Shown: positions 29,297 to 32,757 of the stretch, one piece after another | How positions within the stretch are numbered: the stretch's first letter is position 1 | Layout of the letters: the number at the start of each line of letters is the position of its first letter | NCBI GenBank assembly: GCA_030037315.1 | Contig: JASHRM010000127.1 | Coordinates: 1 to 32,757 of the forward strand | DNA length: 32,757 nucleotides | Direction of reading: 5' to 3' | Source of the DNA: Candidatus Acidiferrales bacterium | GTDB taxonomy: Bacteria; Acidobacteriota; Terriglobia; Acidiferrales; UBA7541 | Position numbers and translations under genes: made by a program | The notes under the pieces: generated by a model | Database searches by the model: none | Told to the model about the DNA's origin: nothing | What the model saw: only the letters and a program-made list of their open reading frames with translations

Positions 29297-29602
29297 ATGC
29301 CGAAACGATCCAAGGAAACTTTTGAAGTCGATTGCCCTTGCTGCGGCTCAAAGCTCACGGTAGATAGCGAGCTTCATGTGGTGCTCGGGCACACTGCGCC
29401 CGTGCGGCCGCCCTCGATCGATCTCGACGACACAGCGCGGCTGCTTCGCGCTCACGACGATGCTGTGGAAGCGAAGTTCCGTGCGTCGGTTGAAGCCGAG
29501 CGAACGAAGGAAGATGTGCTGGCGCGAAAATTCGCCGAGGGCTTGAAGAAGGCAAAAGACGCGCCAATCGAAAAGCCGATTCGCGACTTCGACCTCGATT
29601 GA
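29297..29602 (+). CDS. small protein with N-terminal CxxC motif
   Basis: The 101-residue protein begins with a half zinc-ribbon (DCPCCGSKLTV, Cys13 and Cys16, with an additional Cys15) and continues as a charged, largely helical region (AHDDAVEAKFRASVEAERTKEDVLARKFAEGLKKAKD). The second Cys pair needed for a full zinc site is absent, so metal binding would need a partner or dimer. Function is unknown. It lies 7 bp upstream of the VWA-domain gene, so the two are probably cotranscribed. A leaderless promoter is suggested at 29263-29289. Confidence 0.75.
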   Translation: MPKRSKETFEVDCPCCGSKLTVDSELHVVLGHTAPVRPPSIDLDDTARLLRAHDDAVEAKFRASVEAERTKEDVLARKFAEGLKKAKDAPIEKPIRDFDLD

Positions 29603-29609
29603 ATCCTCA

Positions 29610-30857
29610 ATGCTGGCGCGCTGCTCCACGTTTAGTAGAAGCAGGGCGCCGAATGCAGGGAGGGGCGCGGCGCGAATCGCCTTGATCGTCTGCGCGATAC
29701 TCGCAGGCCTTTTTCACACGCAGGGTTCGCAATCCTCGCATCAGAAACCGGCAAAATTTCCGCAGCAGCTCGATCGTGGCGCCGTCTGGCAGCGCGACGC
29801 GCAAACGGGCGAACTGCGCTTGCTGCGCGCAAAAGAGGCCGGCGTCGCTTCGGAAAATCCTTCGCTAACAGCGGCCCACGCCATTCAAAGCCGAACGCAG
29901 GTGGTTGCGGTCACTTGTACGGTTTCAACGGCGGATGGGGCTGCGGTACCGGGCCTGCACCGCGAAGATTTCACAATTTTCGACGACGGTGTCGAACGCC
30001 CGATTTTCTATTTCGACGCTTCAACTCAGCCCGCCAGCGTGGCGCTTGTGATCGACGCGAGTCCGAGCGTGTTGCGCGATTCCGAGGAGATGAAAGACGC
30101 CGCGGATGCGCTGATCAACGCGTTGATGCCGCTCGATCAGGCAGCGGTGGTGGATTTTTCGGCGCATACGTATCTCCAGTTGCCGTTTTCCGATGCACGC
30201 GAAGAGATTCGCCGCGCCGTTGCGCGCGTGGATGTGACTTCGCTTTTGGGCGATACGGGCGGTTCGAATATTTATGAGGCCGTGTATCTGACGGCGCACG
30301 AACTCTTCCGCGGGCGCACCGGGCGCAAGGCAATTCTGCTTCTCACCGACGGGCAGGATAGCGGCCTGGGGCTCACGCTTGATCCGGCGAGCATGTCGCC
30401 GCGTCCGGACGAGGCGGAAAACCGGCTGACTTTTGACGACGTCACGCGGCTGCTCGCCGAACAGGATATTCAGGTCTTTGCCGTGTCGACCGAAAACCGG
30501 CCAAGGGTGATGACGCCTGAATGGCTGGCAGGACATCAGAACGCGACGCTGATCACACCAAGCAATCGCGGCTTCGAAATTCCGCCGTACACACTGTTCT
30601 TGGCCGAGCTCGTGCGGCGCGCTGGCGGACAGCTCTATTTCCTCCACGAACAGGCGACGATGGCGGACACGTTTCGCAAGATCGCGGAAAAGATCCGCGC
30701 GGAATACACACTCGGCTTCTATCCGGCATCCGGCCCGGATGCGGATGGCGACAAAGCTGCGGGCCACTCCGGCTGGCACAATTTGCGCGTAACGATCGAT
30801 CAGCCGAACGTCCACGTTACGCATCGCGCCGCGTACTACGTGCCAGCATCGCAATAA
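29610..30857 (+). CDS. acidobacterial VWFA-related domain protein
   Basis: This 415-residue exported or membrane-anchored protein has a hydrophobic N-terminal segment (about 22-36), a short Ig/Bacuni-like stretch (VVAVTCTVSTADGAAVPGLHREDFTIFDDG), then a von Willebrand factor A domain. The MIDAS residues are visible: DASPS (149-153), Thr216 in GDTGGSN and TDGQD (246-250). It ends with IRAEYTLGFYPA and HNLRVTI, matching the architecture of VWFA-related proteins largely confined to Acidobacteria. The role is probably metal-dependent protein binding at the cell envelope; the ligand is unknown. It follows the small CxxC gene by 7 bp and precedes folP by 59 bp. Confidence 0.9.
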   Translation: MLARCSTFSRSRAPNAGRGAARIALIVCAILAGLFHTQGSQSSHQKPAKFPQQLDRGAVWQRDAQTGELRLLRAKEAGVASENPSLTAAHAIQSRTQVVAVTCTVSTADGAAVPGLHREDFTIFDDGVERPIFYFDASTQPASVALVIDASPSVLRDSEEMKDAADALINALMPLDQAAVVDFSAHTYLQLPFSDAREEIRRAVARVDVTSLLGDTGGSNIYEAVYLTAHELFRGRTGRKAILLLTDGQDSGLGLTLDPASMSPRPDEAENRLTFDDVTRLLAEQDIQVFAVSTENRPRVMTPEWLAGHQNATLITPSNRGFEIPPYTLFLAELVRRAGGQLYFLHEQATMADTFRKIAEKIRAEYTLGFYPASGPDADGDKAAGHSGWHNLRVTIDQPNVHVTHRAAYYVPASQ

Positions 30858-30916
30858 GCCCACATTTCGGCCATCTGCCATAGATTTTCCGCGAAATCGT
30901 GATTCAATAGGCGCCC

Positions 30917-31801
30917 ATGCTTCGCCGGGAGAAATTTCGGTTGCGCCTGCCGTCACGAACGATCGTCTTGGGCGAGCGAACGCTAGTGATGGGCGTGCTC
31001 AATGTGACGCCGGACAGCTTCTTCGATGGCGGCTTGTTTCGCGATACGAATGCGGCCGCGGCGCGTGCGCTGGAACTTGAGCGCCAGGGCGCGGACATTC
31101 TCGATATTGGCGGCGAATCGACGCGTCCGGGGTCGGAAGGAGTTTCCGCCGCCGAGGAAATCTCGCGAGTTTTGCCTGTGCTGGAAAAGTTGCAGGGAAA
31201 AATTCGAATCCCCATCTCGATCGATACCAGCAAAGTTGAAGTCGCCGAGGCTGCGGCGGACGCGGGCGCGGAAATCATAAATGACGTGACTGGCTTGCGC
31301 GCGAATCTGCACTTGGCCGATGTGTCGCGGAGGCGCAAGCTGCCGCTGATCCTGATGCACATGCGCGGGAACCCGCGCACGATGCAGAAGCTGCCATTCG
31401 CGCGAAATGCGATGCGCGATGTAAGCGCGGGATTGCGATATTCGGTTGCGGTCGCGCGGCGCGCGGGCGTGCCGAAATCTCAAATCGTGCTCGATCCGGG
31501 ACTCGGATTTGGAAAAAGCGCGGCCCAAAATTTTGAGCTGATCGCTCATCTCGAAATTTTGGCGCGGCTGGGATTCCCGCTCCTGATCGGCGCATCGCGA
31601 AAATCGTTCGTCGGAAAAGCGCTGGGCGGTGTGCCCAAAGAAGATCGCATTTGGGGCTCTGCAGCGATGGTAAGTGCCAGCATTCTGGCAGGCGCGCACA
31701 TCGTGCGCGTACATGATGTCGCAGAAATGGTGCAGATCGCGCGCGTTACGGATGCAGTGCTGGATCCGTCGCGCGTGGCCGCGGCGGCAAAGGCCGAATG
31801 A
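30917..31801 (+). CDS. folP: dihydropteroate synthase
   Basis: FolP condenses p-aminobenzoate with dihydropterin pyrophosphate in folate synthesis and is the sulfonamide target. The 294-residue protein carries the two signature blocks NVTPDSF (29-35) and DIGGESTRPG (63-72). It also has ISIDTSK, EIINDVTG, LDPGLGFGKS, SRKSFVGK and the late VRVHDV motif, all expected for a functional TIM-barrel enzyme. No ribosome-binding site is obvious at the ATG at 30917. The stop overlaps the MFS start as ATGA. In many bacteria folP lies next to ftsH and glmM; here accessory genes separate it from ftsH. Confidence 0.97.
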   Translation: MLRREKFRLRLPSRTIVLGERTLVMGVLNVTPDSFFDGGLFRDTNAAAARALELERQGADILDIGGESTRPGSEGVSAAEEISRVLPVLEKLQGKIRIPISIDTSKVEVAEAAADAGAEIINDVTGLRANLHLADVSRRRKLPLILMHMRGNPRTMQKLPFARNAMRDVSAGLRYSVAVARRAGVPKSQIVLDPGLGFGKSAAQNFELIAHLEILARLGFPLLIGASRKSFVGKALGGVPKEDRIWGSAAMVSASILAGAHIVRVHDVAEMVQIARVTDAVLDPSRVAAAAKAE

Positions 31802-32757
31802 GCGCTACGCCTGCTGTCCTCTCTCCGGAAGAGCGCGCGAATTCGCGCAATGCACTGATCGCAAGCTTTATCGGCTGGACGCTTGACGCGTTCGATTTCT
31901 TCATCCTCACTTACGTTCTCACTGAGATCGGCGCCGAATTTCACAAATCCGACACGCAAATGGCGTTGACCCTTACCGCGACTCTATTGACGCGGCCCGT
32001 AGGCGCGGTGATTTTTGGGCTCATCGCGGACCGATGGGGACGCAAGCTGCCGCTGATGATCGACGTGATCTTTTATTCCCTTATCGAGGTGCTCTCAGGT
32101 TTTGCGCCTAGTTATGGCGCTTTTTTGGCATTGCGTCTACTTTATGGCATCGGCATGGGTGGCGAATGGGGAGTCGGCGCCTCGCTCGCGATGGAAGCCG
32201 CTCCGGTGAAATGGCGCGGCGTGCTCTCTGGGATATTGCAGGAAGGATACGCGCTGGGAAATTTGCTCGCGGCGATTGCGTTTTGGACGGTGTATCCGCA
32301 TTGGGGCTGGCGTCCAATGTTCTTCATCGGCGGATTGCCGGCGCTGCTGACGCTTTTCATCCGCGCGAAGGTGAAGGAAAGCGGTGCGTGGCAGGCGCAT
32401 GCCGCTGCCCGAAGAACCTGGCGTGAATACTTCGGCCTCGTACTTAAGCACTTGAAGCGATTCGCATACTTATTGGTGCTGCTTATCGTCATGAACTTCA
32501 TGTCGCACGGGACGCAGGATATGTACGCCACGCTCTTGAAGAAACAGCATCACTTTAACCCCCGCGATACGGCGATAGTCAGCGTGATCTCGATGATCGG
32601 CGCGATCGTCGGCGGCGTAGTGTTCGGACTGTTGTCCGACCGATTCGGTCGGCGGCGCGCGATGATTGGCGCGAGTGTGCTCGGCTTGGCGATTGTCCCG
32701 CTCTGGGCGTTTTCTCCAACAATGGCGCTGATCATGATAGGCGCGTTCCTGATGCAA
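31798..32757 (+). CDS. MFS transporter, sialate/carboxylate-symporter-like (3' truncated)
   Basis: The ATG at 31798 overlaps the folP stop (ATGA), and the frame stays open for 320 codons to the window edge. The protein begins with a polar N terminus, then TM1 with the motif GWTLDAFDFFILTYVL. That motif is typical of the sialate:H+ symporter group, which also includes lactate permeases. The MFS loop 2-3 signature GLIADRWGRK is at 74-83 and GIGMGGEWGVGASLAMEA at about 117-134. The second-half counterpart GLLSDRFGRRRA is also present. At least nine TM helices are covered. The substrate is probably an organic acid or sugar acid, but this is not provable here. The last helices lie beyond the window. 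Confidence 0.9.
   Translation, partial: MSATPAVLSPEERANSRNALIASFIGWTLDAFDFFILTYVLTEIGAEFHKSDTQMALTLTATLLTRPVGAVIFGLIADRWGRKLPLMIDVIFYSLIEVLSGFAPSYGAFLALRLLYGIGMGGEWGVGASLAMEAAPVKWRGVLSGILQEGYALGNLLAAIAFWTVYPHWGWRPMFFIGGLPALLTLFIRAKVKESGAWQAHAAARRTWREYFGLVLKHLKRFAYLLVLLIVMNFMSHGTQDMYATLLKKQHHFNPRDTAIVSVISMIGAIVGGVVFGLLSDRFGRRRAMIGASVLGLAIVPLWAFSPTMALIMIGAFLMQ

Noticed and set aside
30021-30956. 311-codon minus-strand frame
   Set aside because: It is antisense to the VWA gene, with no start signal and no recognisable motif.

Overview
The window reads as a piece of a free-living soil-type Acidobacteriota chromosome, probably Terriglobia-like. Base composition is fairly GC-rich. Codon use is even across most genes. 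The gene at 29610-30857 carries the VWFA-related architecture that is characteristic of Acidobacteria, and small secreted or DinB-type proteins common in that phylum are also present. The taxonomic call is inference from gene content; no rRNA gene is present. I see no prophage, insertion sequence, CRISPR array, tRNA or rRNA.

Layout. (1) 73-1743, minus: ruvA-ruvB, Holliday junction branch migration, behind a promoter that looks leaderless. (2) 2047-2400, plus: a small exported protein, converging on a four-gene minus-strand unit (6461 to 2494) of gpmI, a small two-TM protein, glutamate dehydrogenase and a class II aldolase. A bidirectional hairpin terminator lies at 2441-2483. (3) 6865-9677: an exported DinB-like protein, a YcxB-like membrane protein, an NTF2-like protein and a methyltransferase, with two gene-poor gaps. 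(4) 9776-15243: enolase, an acyltransferase-3 membrane protein, a secreted beta-lactamase-fold hydrolase and glgC. (5) 15523-18715: rpsU with a structured leader, a double zinc-ribbon protein, then a MEDS-PAS histidine kinase with a receiver-only response regulator. (6) 18848-23015: a DinB protein, a short 2-oxoglutarate dehydrogenase E1 and an ASMT-like methyltransferase. (7) 23265-28314: a receiver-HATPase fusion, a one-TM protein, tilS and ftsH. (8) 27999-32757: a PilZ/degenerate-receiver protein whose reading frame runs antisense into ftsH, a small zinc-ribbon protein, the acidobacterial VWA protein, folP and a truncated MFS transporter.

Most of the window is housekeeping: DNA repair, lower glycolysis (gpmI, eno), the TCA cycle, glutamate metabolism, glycogen synthesis, the ribosome, tRNA modification, membrane proteolysis and folate. 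tilS, ftsH and folP keep an order related to the widespread tilS-hpt-ftsH and ftsH-folP-glmM neighbourhoods, but accessory genes are inserted and hpt is missing. The accessory interest is mainly in signalling: three non-canonical two-component proteins (a receiver without output domain, a receiver fused to an RsbW-like ATPase, and a PilZ domain fused to a phosphosite-less receiver). Other points of note are apparent leaderless promoters, a possible microcompartment-targeting tail on the aldolase, and a short dispersed palindromic repeat. I found no convincing wholly new multi-gene system.
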